DNA from: Pseudomonadota bacterium
Lineage (GTDB): Bacteria > Bdellovibrionota_B > Oligoflexia > Oligoflexales > CAIYRB01
Direction of reading: 5' to 3'
NCBI GenBank assembly: GCA_026390435.1
Contig: JAPLFY010000040.1
Location: forward strand, 104,223-168,222
Length of the DNA: 64,000 nt
The notes beneath the pieces are model-generated. The model searched no databases and was not told the origin of the DNA. It saw only the letters and a list, made by a program, of their open reading frames with translations. How positions within the stretch are numbered: position 1 is the stretch's first letter; each line of letters begins with the position of its first letter. The position numbers were made by a program, and so were the translations under genes. Below, one piece after another: positions 19,665 through 28,976 of the stretch.

Positions 19665-20380
19665 ACCCATTACGCCAACATGAACAGTGGCTCAAAATGA
19701 TCACCCCAGCTTTTGAGGCAGCAAGACGCTATCATAAGCATACCGTCCACGGCCTGGAGCACATCCCGAGCGACCGCGGTGCAATCGTTGCCGTCAATCA
19801 CAGCCTAGCAACCTATGACATCACACTGCTGATGACAGCCATGTATACCGAGCGCAACATCATCGCTCGACCATTGGTAGACAAGCTGTTTTTTCGTATC
19901 CCTTTACTTGGACCGCTCGTGAGCAATTACTTCGGAGCCGTACAAGGCAGTCCCGAAGCAGCAGAACAGCTATTGCGTGAGGGTGAGATCATAACAGTGG
20001 CACCAGGCGGTATGCGGGAAGCTCTGCGACCTTCGCGTGATCGCTACAAAATCGAATGGGACAAGCGATTAGGCTTTGTCCGCCTTGCCATGAAGACTCA
20101 GGTCCCGATTGTCTTAGCAGCCTGCCCTAAAGCGGATGACCTGTATGAAGTCTATCCATCACACGTTACTGCGTGGTTCTATCAGAATTATCGCGTACCG
20201 GTTTTTATTGCACGCGGGCGAGGCTGCACGCCTTTACCCAAACCAGTTAAACTAGTCCATTATCTGAGCGAACCAATGGAGCCGCCGCCTTGGACGGAAG
20301 ATGAAGCAGAGCGAGAAAAACGACTTAAAATATTCCACGCCAAGATTGTTAGTCGGATGAAAGAACTTTTGCAAAGTTGA
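19661..20380 (+). CDS. Lysophospholipid acyltransferase family protein (TMEM68/DGAT-like)
   Basis: This 239-residue acyltransferase of the PlsC superfamily has a His-Asp motif in VNHSLATYD, with five rather than four residues between His and Asp. Together with APGGMREALRPS and KRLGFVRLAMKTQVPIV this places it near TMEM68/diacylglycerol-acyltransferase-like proteins rather than classical PlsC. It may acylate diacylglycerol or another lipid at the membrane. The start is TTG with AGGATC upstream and overlaps the dapF stop by four bases. The exact acceptor is unknown. Confidence 0.8.
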   Translation: MNPLRQHEQWLKMITPAFEAARRYHKHTVHGLEHIPSDRGAIVAVNHSLATYDITLLMTAMYTERNIIARPLVDKLFFRIPLLGPLVSNYFGAVQGSPEAAEQLLREGEIITVAPGGMREALRPSRDRYKIEWDKRLGFVRLAMKTQVPIVLAACPKADDLYEVYPSHVTAWFYQNYRVPVFIARGRGCTPLPKPVKLVHYLSEPMEPPPWTEDEAEREKRLKIFHAKIVSRMKELLQS

Positions 20381-20444
20381 ACATGTTTACATTTTGAAAT
20401 AACATTCTTAGATGATTTTCACCTCGAATTTGAGGGTTTTAAAC

Positions 20445-20816
20445 ATGGACATCAGAGCATTAGCTGGAAAAATACAATTTTTTTCCGCAAGCGCGACATG
20501 GGCTGCATCCGTATTTGCCTGTCTTTTAAACGCTTCGACCGTCACCGCCGAGCCAGCTCCACCTTATGAGCAAGTGCACCGCATCCTGACTGCTGCCTGC
20601 GGCAAATGCCACATGAATGGCCATCATCGCGGGGGCATTCAACTCAATACCGAACTACAGTTAGAGAGAGATGCAGAGGTTATCCTCACATCGATCGAAA
20701 CCAGTGACATGCCGTATATGGACCCCACTTGGAATCAGACAGCCCAAGGCAAACTAGTGATACGCTACCTAAAAGCCAAACTCGGCCAAACCGACGACGA
20801 CAATAACCTAGAGTGA
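20445..20816 (+). CDS. Small exported c-type cytochrome-like protein
   Basis: This 123-residue protein has a signal sequence (hydrophobic segment about residues 12-33, cleavage near VTAEPAPP) and a single haem c motif CGKCH followed by HHRGGIQL, reminiscent of planctomycete-type cytochrome c domains. MPYMDP may give an axial Met. The ATG at 20445 has GAGGG eight bases upstream, whereas the in-frame ATG at 20412 has none. It ends convergently with, and overlapping, the CysQ-like gene. An electron-transfer role is assumed from the motif; no oxidoreductase lies nearby. Confidence 0.72.
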   Translation: MDIRALAGKIQFFSASATWAASVFACLLNASTVTAEPAPPYEQVHRILTAACGKCHMNGHHRGGIQLNTELQLERDAEVILTSIETSDMPYMDPTWNQTAQGKLVIRYLKAKLGQTDDDNNLE

Positions 20817-21629
20817 TAGTTTTTTTAAAAACTCGCTCCAGGGAAAATTAGCATCGCCGAAAGCCACAAAGGGCGGATTGATCAAAGTCCCTGTCCGGTA
20901 CCTGAGTGGCTCTCCCTTAAAATCAAGCATTTTGCCACCAGCTGTCTCCAAAACACACTGCGCGGCTGCAGTATCCCAAAGGCTGGTTGGTGAATTACGT
21001 ACAGACACATCGGCGGCACCGGCCGCAATCTCCACATACTTTAATGCACTACCCACCCGCTTAACTCTTGCATGGGGATAGCCCGCCAATAATCTTTGGT
21101 CCTCCCCATGTAGGTGAGAACGGCTGACTAAACATGTAAAATGCTGTTGATCCGCTACTCTACTGCGAATAGGTAGCAGCTGTGAGGCCGGTGCATTTTG
21201 CATAAATGCACCTTCATTCCGCTCGGCGACGTAGCAAACGCCACTTGTAGGAGCGAGGACACAGCCTATAGCAGGCTGGCCGTCTATCATCAGAGCAATG
21301 TTGACACTGAAATCGCCAGTCCGAGACAAAAAGTCTCTGGTCCCGTCGAGCGGATCAATAAGCCAAAAGCAGCTCTCGTCCTGCACTAGTCGGATGCTTG
21401 TCGCCGCGTCAACACCACCTTCCTCTGACACTATCGGCACACCAGGCAATAATCGTGGTAATTCCGCTGCCAATAGCTCATGAGCTGCTAAATCGGCCTG
21501 AGTCACTGGAGACTCGTCTCTCTTGGCTTCTGCCCGCAGTTCTTCATTTTTATACCAGTGCATCACTCGTGCACCGGCCATCCGAGCTACGCCCACCAAA
21601 GCCGGCAGAGATACTAAACTTTGACTCAT
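20808..21629 (-). CDS. cysQ: CysQ-like 3'(2'),5'-bisphosphate nucleotidase (inositol monophosphatase family)
   Basis: This 273-residue phosphatase has the metal sites SEEGG, WLIDPLDGTRDFL and SLWDTAAAQCVLE of the IMPase/CysQ superfamily. CLVSRSHLHG and GSALKYVEIAAG match CysQ, which recycles PAP from sulphate assimilation. It is the last gene of the minus-strand series that begins at 30543, 27 bp after the REC-PilZ gene, although its housekeeping role seems unrelated. An inositol phosphatase role is the alternative. Confidence 0.87.
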   Translation of the reverse strand: MSQSLVSLPALVGVARMAGARVMHWYKNEELRAEAKRDESPVTQADLAAHELLAAELPRLLPGVPIVSEEGGVDAATSIRLVQDESCFWLIDPLDGTRDFLSRTGDFSVNIALMIDGQPAIGCVLAPTSGVCYVAERNEGAFMQNAPASQLLPIRSRVADQQHFTCLVSRSHLHGEDQRLLAGYPHARVKRVGSALKYVEIAAGAADVSVRNSPTSLWDTAAAQCVLETAGGKMLDFKGEPLRYRTGTLINPPFVAFGDANFPWSEFLKKLSL

Positions 21630-21656
21630 ATCGAAGACCTATCGCATTTTACGGAA

Positions 21657-22511
21657 CTAGCCACGCCTCATGTTTTGAACGTTCGCTAAAGAGGTTATCA
21701 GCTTAGTAAGAGCCTGACTCTTTTCCTCTGTAGTATGTTCAAAACTAATGCCAGCCTCGCTACCCACCATAAAGATACGGCGCACACGGGCCGAGAGTTT
21801 CAAGTATTCGCCGTCAGCCAGTGGTGCCGATTTACCGATTGGAATACGCACTCTTAGCTGCTCACCGGGTTGAAAAATGCGGCCGTCCTCGTCGCGCAAG
21901 TAGGCGCCATGAACACTCAAATCAAAGACACGTCCCTTGAGAGTTTGCTCGTCACCAAGCAATGAATACCTGAGGGGGATATTGACTTTATAGCGCCTAC
22001 TGCGCCGCCGATTGCTTGATGTGATGGCATAGCGAACTCGGCTCAAAATTTCGGCATTGGATAGGGAGGCGAATTCCACATAGTCATCTGTTTCATGGAA
22101 CGGCGCCAACACTTGATTATAGGCCTCGATTAATCGAGTTGGATCCCTAGTTAAAAACAACACGGGTACGGCGTCTTCGTTTAATCGGCGTTTCATTTCG
22201 CTAACTAAATTCAAACCGTCCATCAAAGGCAGAAACTCGTCATCAAATACAAGTAATGAAATTTGCCGACTAAAACCTTTTTTTAAATCCTCAGGAGACC
22301 CTGCCCTGGAGACACCAAGCTGTTTAAAGTTAGTTCGAATTAGCTGTTCTAGTCCGTTGGCGACATCGGTCGGCACACCCCTGCCTAATGCAAAGAAAAC
22401 ATAGCTCTTACGCTTTCGCCTCGGTGCCTGAAGCAATTCGGCAACGCGATTCTTAGCTTCCTTTTTATCGTCTACCTTGGGCGTAGCTTCATCAAGTTCA
22501 GTTTGAGTCAT
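21657..22511 (-). CDS. Receiver-like plus PilZ domain protein
   Basis: This 284-residue protein has an N-terminal receiver-like domain (about 40-160) with SLLVFDDEFLPLMDGLNLV in place of the phospho-acceptor strand and VLFLTRD at the switch. A PilZ domain follows (about 175-275) with RRSRRYK and FDLSVHGAYL, the arginine and D/N-x-S-x-x-G motifs that bind cyclic di-GMP. The ATG at 22511 has GGAG upstream and lies 14 bp inside the preceding gene, so the two are coupled. It probably links the envelope operon to c-di-GMP signalling; phosphorylation is uncertain because the acidic cluster is incomplete. Confidence 0.82.
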   Translation of the reverse strand: MTQTELDEATPKVDDKKEAKNRVAELLQAPRRKRKSYVFFALGRGVPTDVANGLEQLIRTNFKQLGVSRAGSPEDLKKGFSRQISLLVFDDEFLPLMDGLNLVSEMKRRLNEDAVPVLFLTRDPTRLIEAYNQVLAPFHETDDYVEFASLSNAEILSRVRYAITSSNRRRSRRYKVNIPLRYSLLGDEQTLKGRVFDLSVHGAYLRDEDGRIFQPGEQLRVRIPIGKSAPLADGEYLKLSARVRRIFMVGSEAGISFEHTTEEKSQALTKLITSLANVQNMRRG

Positions 22512-24108
22512 GGTTATTCTCCATGCGCCAACCGAGGATATATTTAAAAAAGGCGAACGGCTCGACGCGCACCCCAGAAAGCCGCTGATTATGAGCAGCG
22601 TGATGCTGAAGAGTCCAAAGATAAGTGTAGGGTGCATCTTCAGCTAAAATTGCATGAATCTTATGATAGATCGCGCGTTTCATATCGAAATCGTTACTCA
22701 CATCAGCCTCGGTGAGTAGACTATCGACCTCTGTATTCCTATACTGGACGAAATTGTTACCCCAGGGCTTGCCACTCGAACTATGAAACAAACTTGTGAT
22801 GTTGCTCGCATCGTCGAAAGACCAGGCCGCAATAGTCACGTCATAATCATGCTCAGCAAGCACCTTTTTCTTCCAAACCAACCAATCCATGAACTGCAAT
22901 TCAACTTTAATACCGACAGCCTCTAGGTATCCTTGAAAGGCCAGAACCACGCGCTTAATCATCTCGCTCTCACCAGCCAAAGGAACGGCGAAGCTAAGTG
23001 TCACTGGCTGACCGGTAGGCGAGACTAGCCTGCCATCTTTGTACCTAAGTCCAGCAGCAGTCAGTAAGGACTTCGCTCTTTCTGGGTCGTAACTAAGCGG
23101 CTTAACATCGAGATTGTAGGCCCAGGAAGACGGCGGAAATGGACCCGAAATCAATCGTCCCTTACCCTGAAAAAAAGCATCGATCATCTCCTGCCGATTG
23201 ATCGCCTGACTAATCGCCTGCCTAACTCTTTTGTCTCTCAGTACTCCGCGAGCGTTATTCATCGCGAAGAAAGAGAAGGAGAGAGCATCGTAAGGGACAA
23301 CATTAAGCTTGCTATCGCCCATCATCTCGCCAAGATCGCGGGGACTAACATATGTGACCAAGTCTAACGACTTAAACATGAGAGACTGAGCCATCACGTT
23401 TTGATCCGAATAAGCCTTCATCACAATATGTGGTATCTGCGGGTTACCGCGGAAGTATTTTGAATTAGCTGTAAGCAGTACCTCCCCATGACCGCTCACC
23501 TTAACGACGGAATACGGGCCTGTGCCGACGGGATGTTTGGCAAACTCGCTACTGCGAAGCAAGGCTGGCGCAGAACCTAAAATGTGAGATGGCAAAATTT
23601 TGAACATCAATGTCCGCATGGGATCCGTCAGAGCTCTGCCAAAGCGAATAACGACAGAGTGCTCGCCCGTTTTCTCTGCAGACTTAATTACATTAAAACG
23701 CTCACGATTTGGCACTTCACTTGCTGAATTCGACAGTAACCGAATCGTTGTGACCACATCATTCGCGTTAAACTTAACGGTACCCCCCTGACGCTGAGGG
23801 CCATCATGCCAGATCACATCATCTCGGAGATTTAAGGTTACGGTCGTTCCTCCATCACCAATAACCCAACTTTTGGCAAGGGACGGGACATATGCTTCTC
23901 CTGGACCCATTTCAATTAGCGAGTCAAAGATCAGGTCGCTCAACCTTTGGCCGGCAGCCTCTGGGGACGTGAAAGGATCAAGGGTATCCAGACGGGTAGT
24001 CTCGCCATAGGTCATGGCAGCGTTGCCACCAGTAGCAGCTACTGCCAGTCCGATGTTTAGAAAATTTGCTAACACTGCCACTAAGGGCGCTACTAAATTA
24101 AACTGCAT
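22498..24108 (-). CDS. Extracellular solute-binding protein, family 5
   Basis: This 536-residue periplasmic binding protein of the DppA/OppA class has a signal peptide ending LAVAATGG. Family hallmarks are LDPFTSPEAAGQRLSDLIFD, the KSWVIGDGGTTVTLNLRDDV segment and GTGPYSVVK. Such proteins deliver peptides or nickel to ABC importers, but no permease or ATPase gene is nearby. No lipobox is seen. It sits between a beta-propeller lipoprotein and a c-di-GMP receptor in one transcript, suggesting a specialised sensing or scavenging role. Confidence 0.88.
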   Translation of the reverse strand: MQFNLVAPLVAVLANFLNIGLAVAATGGNAAMTYGETTRLDTLDPFTSPEAAGQRLSDLIFDSLIEMGPGEAYVPSLAKSWVIGDGGTTVTLNLRDDVIWHDGPQRQGGTVKFNANDVVTTIRLLSNSASEVPNRERFNVIKSAEKTGEHSVVIRFGRALTDPMRTLMFKILPSHILGSAPALLRSSEFAKHPVGTGPYSVVKVSGHGEVLLTANSKYFRGNPQIPHIVMKAYSDQNVMAQSLMFKSLDLVTYVSPRDLGEMMGDSKLNVVPYDALSFSFFAMNNARGVLRDKRVRQAISQAINRQEMIDAFFQGKGRLISGPFPPSSWAYNLDVKPLSYDPERAKSLLTAAGLRYKDGRLVSPTGQPVTLSFAVPLAGESEMIKRVVLAFQGYLEAVGIKVELQFMDWLVWKKKVLAEHDYDVTIAAWSFDDASNITSLFHSSSGKPWGNNFVQYRNTEVDSLLTEADVSNDFDMKRAIYHKIHAILAEDAPYTYLWTLQHHAAHNQRLSGVRVEPFAFFKYILGWRMENNHDSN

Positions 24109-24123
24109 AAATTACTCCACCGA

Positions 24124-25464
24124 TTACATCGATAAATAATGAATTTTTGAAGGCAAATGAGACTCTGTCTGGATTTGGACACCTTGATTGGTCAACGCCA
24201 CAAAGACGCGGTCCCAGGCACCGATCTGAGCTCTAAAGCTGAGAATTCCAAGCTTAGACACCAAGAGATCGCGATTCATCTTCGTATTGGTACTAAAAAG
24301 ATAGCTGCGACCAGAAAAGAGATCGTAGGCATAAATTGGATTAGATACTGAAACGTCGTGCTTAACATAAAAAATCTTTCGACTATCAGGCGACCAAGCG
24401 GGACCAGTATTTAAATCGATCACTACATCCCGCGCCACGAGCATCGAGCGAAGCTCTACCAAGCTATAGGTCTTTCCGGAGGCAACGGGAACTACAACTA
24501 GATTCCATCGCCTTTGCACGGATTCGCTCTGAGCAATATCTTCAGCGTAGAAGGCGACGTACTCCCCGTCAGGTGAGACCGTTGGGCGTAGATGGTCCGC
24601 ACCAGCTTCAGTCAACGGATAAGGATCACGCCAGATATCATTGTGCCTAGTTACCATATTTAAGCTGTGATGAAGAGCATCACCTGAAGAATAAACGACT
24701 CCATTCCCACCTGGAAACCAGTCCGGAAAAATATCCACTTCATCACTACGAGTCAGCCTGACCAGCTTCTTGTCGCTCAGGCTCAAGGAGTAAATGTCAC
24801 CGTTACCGGACCTGGCGCTAACGAATGCTATTTCATTGTTCACTGGGCTCCAAGTTGCATAACCATCTTTACTATGACTATTACCCAGCGATTCTTCCTT
24901 AGCTCCGATCGCACCGACATAGATATTGTAGTCACCGATTCCACCATTCGACATGAAGGCAAATCTAGTAGAGTCATGGGACCAACGCAGCCCCGCATTA
25001 TAAGACTGCGCAGACTTAGTAACCATCCCATCCAGAAAATCGCTAGAGCCTCTCGGGATTACCTGCAATTCTCTCGAATAATTACCAACTAAGTCCTTCA
25101 ACATGATCTTACGAAACCCGTCGACTAAGACCTCGTATCCAAGATAAACGCCATCAGCTGACCAACTAAGGTTTGCCTCATTAAACCGCGTCTCATTGGC
25201 ATTGAGTTGGCGCACTTCGATCAAAACAACATCACTACGCGCAGATTCTAGCGTTGGATAAGCCTTCGCGAAGGCGCGTGCACCGGGAAAAAACTGGCTG
25301 ATAAAACGCGGAAAATAGTGCCTATTACTAGCAGAAAATGCTGCCAGCGGCACCCCAACTTCCGGACTGGAAACCCCCTTAGACCATGGGCTCAACCGAC
25401 AACTAGCCAAGAGCGCCAAAGTCGCTGGTATTAAGATGCGTCGCCAGGAAGTTTGTGGGCCCAT
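24124..25464 (-). CDS. TolB-like beta-propeller lipoprotein
   Basis: This 446-residue protein has a lipoprotein signal (lipobox LLASC, Cys22) and a series of WD40-like PD40 repeats: NLSWSADGVYLGY, GLRWSHDSTRFAF, YATWSPVNNEIAF, FPDWFPGGNGVVY, RPTVSPDGEYVAF and GPAWSPDSRKIFY. This is the propeller type seen in TolB. It should lie at the periplasmic face of a membrane and bind proteins. It is 16 bp upstream of the solute-binding protein gene and 21 bp downstream of the PEGA lipoprotein gene. No Tol-Pal genes occur here, so it is not TolB itself. Confidence 0.85.
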   Translation of the reverse strand: MGPQTSWRRILIPATLALLASCRLSPWSKGVSSPEVGVPLAAFSASNRHYFPRFISQFFPGARAFAKAYPTLESARSDVVLIEVRQLNANETRFNEANLSWSADGVYLGYEVLVDGFRKIMLKDLVGNYSRELQVIPRGSSDFLDGMVTKSAQSYNAGLRWSHDSTRFAFMSNGGIGDYNIYVGAIGAKEESLGNSHSKDGYATWSPVNNEIAFVSARSGNGDIYSLSLSDKKLVRLTRSDEVDIFPDWFPGGNGVVYSSGDALHHSLNMVTRHNDIWRDPYPLTEAGADHLRPTVSPDGEYVAFYAEDIAQSESVQRRWNLVVVPVASGKTYSLVELRSMLVARDVVIDLNTGPAWSPDSRKIFYVKHDVSVSNPIYAYDLFSGRSYLFSTNTKMNRDLLVSKLGILSFRAQIGAWDRVFVALTNQGVQIQTESHLPSKIHYLSM

Positions 25465-25485
25465 AAATTAAGAAACCAATCTGTT

Positions 25486-28400
25486 TTACTGACGAGACAC
25501 CGACCGCGAAGAATTTAGCGAAGCTGACGCCTGCTTAAGATAGACCTCAGCATTTCCGATATAAGATTTGCTGTTGTCATCCAATGGAATCGCTCGCGCG
25601 CTACCTTCGAGATAATTACGCCAGCCACGCACCGTCTCTACGAGCAACTTCGGATCCTGCGTGGTCATCCAAAGTCGATGACGGCAAAGTGCTCGATGGT
25701 AGTCGACATTGTGAACTGCGTGAGGGTAATCCTTAGCCGCGACGAAACGTAAATAAGGCATCACTCGCTCGAGAACCTCCGACGCCTTCTGATAATGAGC
25801 CCGGGCTGCCTCCGCATTATCAGTCGCCAAACGTTCTGCTGTCGCGAATAACGCAATACCCTCGTTGATATGAGATGCCACAAATCGCTTGTCAGTAAAC
25901 TGTTGCACAGCCTCATTAGCGGTCACTGCACTAAAAGCGGCAGCAGCGTTGGCTGGTTGATCTAAGACATTTAAATAGATCTCACCAGCTTCATGACGAC
26001 CAAAAAGATAATCACTGTGATCCTTAGAAATCTCATTCAATAACGCTAGAGCCTCGGTAGGCTTGCCAGCCTTTAGTAGATTTTGGGCAGCAGCTCTAAA
26101 GTCCCGTTCGAGTGTAATTGCCTCCTCACCCACTAAAGCCAGAGTGCCTTGGTCAAGCTCTAGCACCGAGCTATAGGCCTTATATCCAGGCACACCTTCT
26201 AATTCTATTTTTACGAAACCACTTTGCACGGACACGGGCGTGGAAAGCGGGGTCTTACCAATCACCAATCCATCTAACTTGACCACAGCACTGCTTGGCT
26301 TGGATTCCAGCCTAAGGTAGGCGAGTTGTCTTTTTAGTTGAATATTGTGCTGAATTTGGTCGTTTAAGCTGATGCTCTGAGTGTAGTCAGCATAGCCCAT
26401 TTTGATGATTTTAAGTGTCCCAGACCCCTTAGCTGTGAGTGGAAGACGTCCCGTAGAATCCGTCGCTCCCAACCAGATGTCATTGAAATATACGTTTGCT
26501 TGCGCAACAGGTTGTAAGGTCAACCCTCTCGCCGATGTGATACGCAGCTCACCAGATTTGGAGTCTTCGACCTTGCGTGTCCTAAGCCTAACTAAATCAC
26601 CACGCTCTATAATAGCTCTTGGGGCTAAGCCACTGACGCTACAGGTGGCTGTTTCATCGCCGACCACTCGTACCGTCAATACCCCAATTTTGCCGTGCAG
26701 CTGACTATGACCTAGCTTCTCTGTCTGAAGGCCAAACAGATCCAACTGATCCCCGACTTTGACGCCTCTACCCTGAGATCTGCCAAGATTAATGACGACC
26801 TTATCGGCCTCTTTTTTCAGTACAGCGCCCTCAAAGGGAAAGACGCGATCGATTCTTTTTCCTACCGAACCCACAGCCCGATCTAAAGCGTTTAGGTCAT
26901 CTAAGCTAAGGAGGTTCTCTTTGCCGGCAGCCATAACGTGACCGTAACTATCTATCACACTCAACTCTAGGACGGGAGTCGATCCCAGGACAATGGTTGG
27001 AACGATGACAGCATCGACCATCGCTTTCAAATCGGTATTACGCCAACCATGACGCGCCACATCCTTCAGACCCTTGCCCGAGCGCTGCAACTTCTGCTCA
27101 AATTCCTCGAAAGACACCTCTTTGAAAGCCATCGAGCTAAAAAGCATCTTCCGTGCCGAAGACTGCACTACTTTGGTAAAATCATCATTAATCTTGGCGA
27201 GTGCCTCAGCACTTATAGATCCACTTGCGGTTGGTTTTAACACTGTCAAGCGCGCTGGCGGTGGCTCTAACGGGGCAAAGTATTTCACCAGTGTCATTTG
27301 CTGAGAAGCTACAAAGTCAGTTTCGAAGGTCTCCGGCAAAAATGACTGCGGCTTCAAGCTCACTGCAATTAGATCATCGTTCTTGCCACTATAAGCATGC
27401 GAATAACGTCCAAATTTATCAGTCACACCGACCTTCTTGCCGCCGAAATAAACCTCAACATCTTCGAGTCCATAAACATGTCCGTAGGACTCAGTCACTG
27501 CATAGATGTCGAGAGTATGTCCCTGCTCCAGCTGAACTCTAAGCTTGTCCTTATTCTTGATAAGTACAGTCGTTACATTTGTTTTGTAGCCTTTCTTGGA
27601 GGTCACAAATGTAACGGGAGTCTGTGGCTTTGTCGGAAACCGCACCACACATCGTCCCCGTTGATTGGTGGTGCAGACTGTCTTCAGCTGACTGGACTCT
27701 TCGTCACCGATGGCAAGCTGCACGTCTGCTACCGGCATAGCTCCCGAGATGACATGCACTGTAAAGATAAAAAGCCCTTGATTTGCTGCGGATGCCTGAG
27801 GATAGACTGAGCTATCCGGAATCTGTGATTCCGCCTCAGATTCAGAGTCTTTCTCTGCTACAACAGTCGACTTATCTTTTGGCTGTTCCGCAGTCGCCTG
27901 ATCTAGTGGCACTGTTTTTTGTGCCACATTCAAGTTATCGGCATTATTAGGCTGCGGATTCCCTTGCGCCTCGTTAGTCAATGATGCGGTATCCGCACTT
28001 ACTTTAGCCACAGTCTCCTGGGCCGTGCCGGTTGTTGCGGCAGAGTTGGCGTCACTAGCAGTATTTTTCGAATGATCCGGAGAATTGTCGGGAGAACTCA
28101 GCGATGCATTAGCCGGGGGTCCAGCTAGCACCTTGGCGCTAGTTGGAGACGGCTTCGGAACGAAATAGAGAATCGCAGCTACCGCGACATCTTGCGGCGT
28201 CACTGAACTCACTTCAAAACTCTGCACATAAGGCGCAAAATAATAGGTGTCACTGTCCTTGCGGAGCTCGACCCTGGATTTAGCCGATACCGGTAGTTTT
28301 ATCTCTCCACTGAAAGAACCATTATTAGCTGTCTCACCGAGAATTTTACCGTCGACGATAACGGCAGCAGCGCTGACAGGTTCACCCTGATTCGTTCTCG

Positions 28401-28503
28401 CGTCTACATGAAATCGCACCGTAGTTTCCTTGGGCGTACATGCAAACAAAAATTGTAGGGTCACAGCCACCAGAAGATTAAATTTCACAGCCATCCTCCA
28501 CAC
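25486..28503 (-). CDS. Large multi-domain lipoprotein with PEGA and carboxypeptidase-regulatory-like domains
   Basis: This 1005-residue lipoprotein has a lipobox (FLFAC). In order: an Ig-like module (30-110), an Asn/Ala/Pro-rich linker (115-235), two further regulatory-like beta modules (TTNQRGRCVVRF; VTDKFGRYSHAY), a region near 430-640 with VKVGDQLDLFG resembling FlgT-type domains, another module (ATDSTGRLPL), a PEGA domain (LESKPSSAVVKLDGLVIGKT, about 735-800) and a helical repeat C-terminus (820-1000) like TPR. PEGA and these modules are typical of surface and envelope scaffolds. The GTG at 28503 is tentative; an ATG at 28494 has GGAGG directly against it, which is too close. Function unknown. 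Confidence 0.78.
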   Translation of the reverse strand: MWRMAVKFNLLVAVTLQFLFACTPKETTVRFHVDARTNQGEPVSAAAVIVDGKILGETANNGSFSGEIKLPVSAKSRVELRKDSDTYYFAPYVQSFEVSSVTPQDVAVAAILYFVPKPSPTSAKVLAGPPANASLSSPDNSPDHSKNTASDANSAATTGTAQETVAKVSADTASLTNEAQGNPQPNNADNLNVAQKTVPLDQATAEQPKDKSTVVAEKDSESEAESQIPDSSVYPQASAANQGLFIFTVHVISGAMPVADVQLAIGDEESSQLKTVCTTNQRGRCVVRFPTKPQTPVTFVTSKKGYKTNVTTVLIKNKDKLRVQLEQGHTLDIYAVTESYGHVYGLEDVEVYFGGKKVGVTDKFGRYSHAYSGKNDDLIAVSLKPQSFLPETFETDFVASQQMTLVKYFAPLEPPPARLTVLKPTASGSISAEALAKINDDFTKVVQSSARKMLFSSMAFKEVSFEEFEQKLQRSGKGLKDVARHGWRNTDLKAMVDAVIVPTIVLGSTPVLELSVIDSYGHVMAAGKENLLSLDDLNALDRAVGSVGKRIDRVFPFEGAVLKKEADKVVINLGRSQGRGVKVGDQLDLFGLQTEKLGHSQLHGKIGVLTVRVVGDETATCSVSGLAPRAIIERGDLVRLRTRKVEDSKSGELRITSARGLTLQPVAQANVYFNDIWLGATDSTGRLPLTAKGSGTLKIIKMGYADYTQSISLNDQIQHNIQLKRQLAYLRLESKPSSAVVKLDGLVIGKTPLSTPVSVQSGFVKIELEGVPGYKAYSSVLELDQGTLALVGEEAITLERDFRAAAQNLLKAGKPTEALALLNEISKDHSDYLFGRHEAGEIYLNVLDQPANAAAAFSAVTANEAVQQFTDKRFVASHINEGIALFATAERLATDNAEAARAHYQKASEVLERVMPYLRFVAAKDYPHAVHNVDYHRALCRHRLWMTTQDPKLLVETVRGWRNYLEGSARAIPLDDNSKSYIGNAEVYLKQASASLNSSRSVSRQ

Positions 28504-28559
28504 CCACTTCTAACTGGTCAAGGTCACGGAATTCACTGAATCGATTCACGATAGTTCAA

Positions 28560-28976
28560 TTACATGCTCGGGGGCGCCAAATTGGCTGATCCTGATCCAC
28601 GACTATCTTGCTGGCCATTTGGGAGCTGCGTAGCTCGTAACGAGGTCGGCGGTAAAGGACGCAGCTTTAATTCGACTCGATTTTTACTGTCTATATTGAC
28701 ATGGATTGAGGCTAGAGAATATCCGGGCACCAATGCCTCGATGAGACAATCTCCAGGCGGCAACTTCGCGTCCGTAGAAAACTTACCATCAGGCTGAACT
28801 TTAAGAACTAGAGTTTGATTTGAAGCACTGTCTTTAGGCATCACTGGCTCAATCAGGGGCGTTATATTTACCCGAGCGTCAGGACCAAACGGCTGTCCAC
28901 TTGAACCTTGCAGCTGTCCAGACAAAGTGGGAGCGCAGCTGGTACTCAACCATATAAAAAAAGTAGTCCAACGCAT
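28560..28976 (-). CDS. Small putative lipoprotein
   Basis: This 138-residue secreted protein has the N-terminus MRWTTFFIWLSTSCAP, an imperfect lipobox, then one carboxypeptidase-regulatory-like beta module (VQPDGKFSTDAKLPPGDCLI ... VNIDSKNRVELKL) and a disordered tail. The ATG at 28976 shares its A with the preceding gene's TGA, and AAAGGAT lies upstream. Its single module resembles those in the 1005-residue lipoprotein next to it, so the two may associate. Not recognised further. Confidence 0.65.
   Translation of the reverse strand: MRWTTFFIWLSTSCAPTLSGQLQGSSGQPFGPDARVNITPLIEPVMPKDSASNQTLVLKVQPDGKFSTDAKLPPGDCLIEALVPGYSLASIHVNIDSKNRVELKLRPLPPTSLRATQLPNGQQDSRGSGSANLAPPSM

Noticed and set aside
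27049-27810. Plus-strand frames inside the PEGA lipoprotein gene
   Set aside because: They are antisense to a well-supported 1005-codon gene and encode no recognisable domains.
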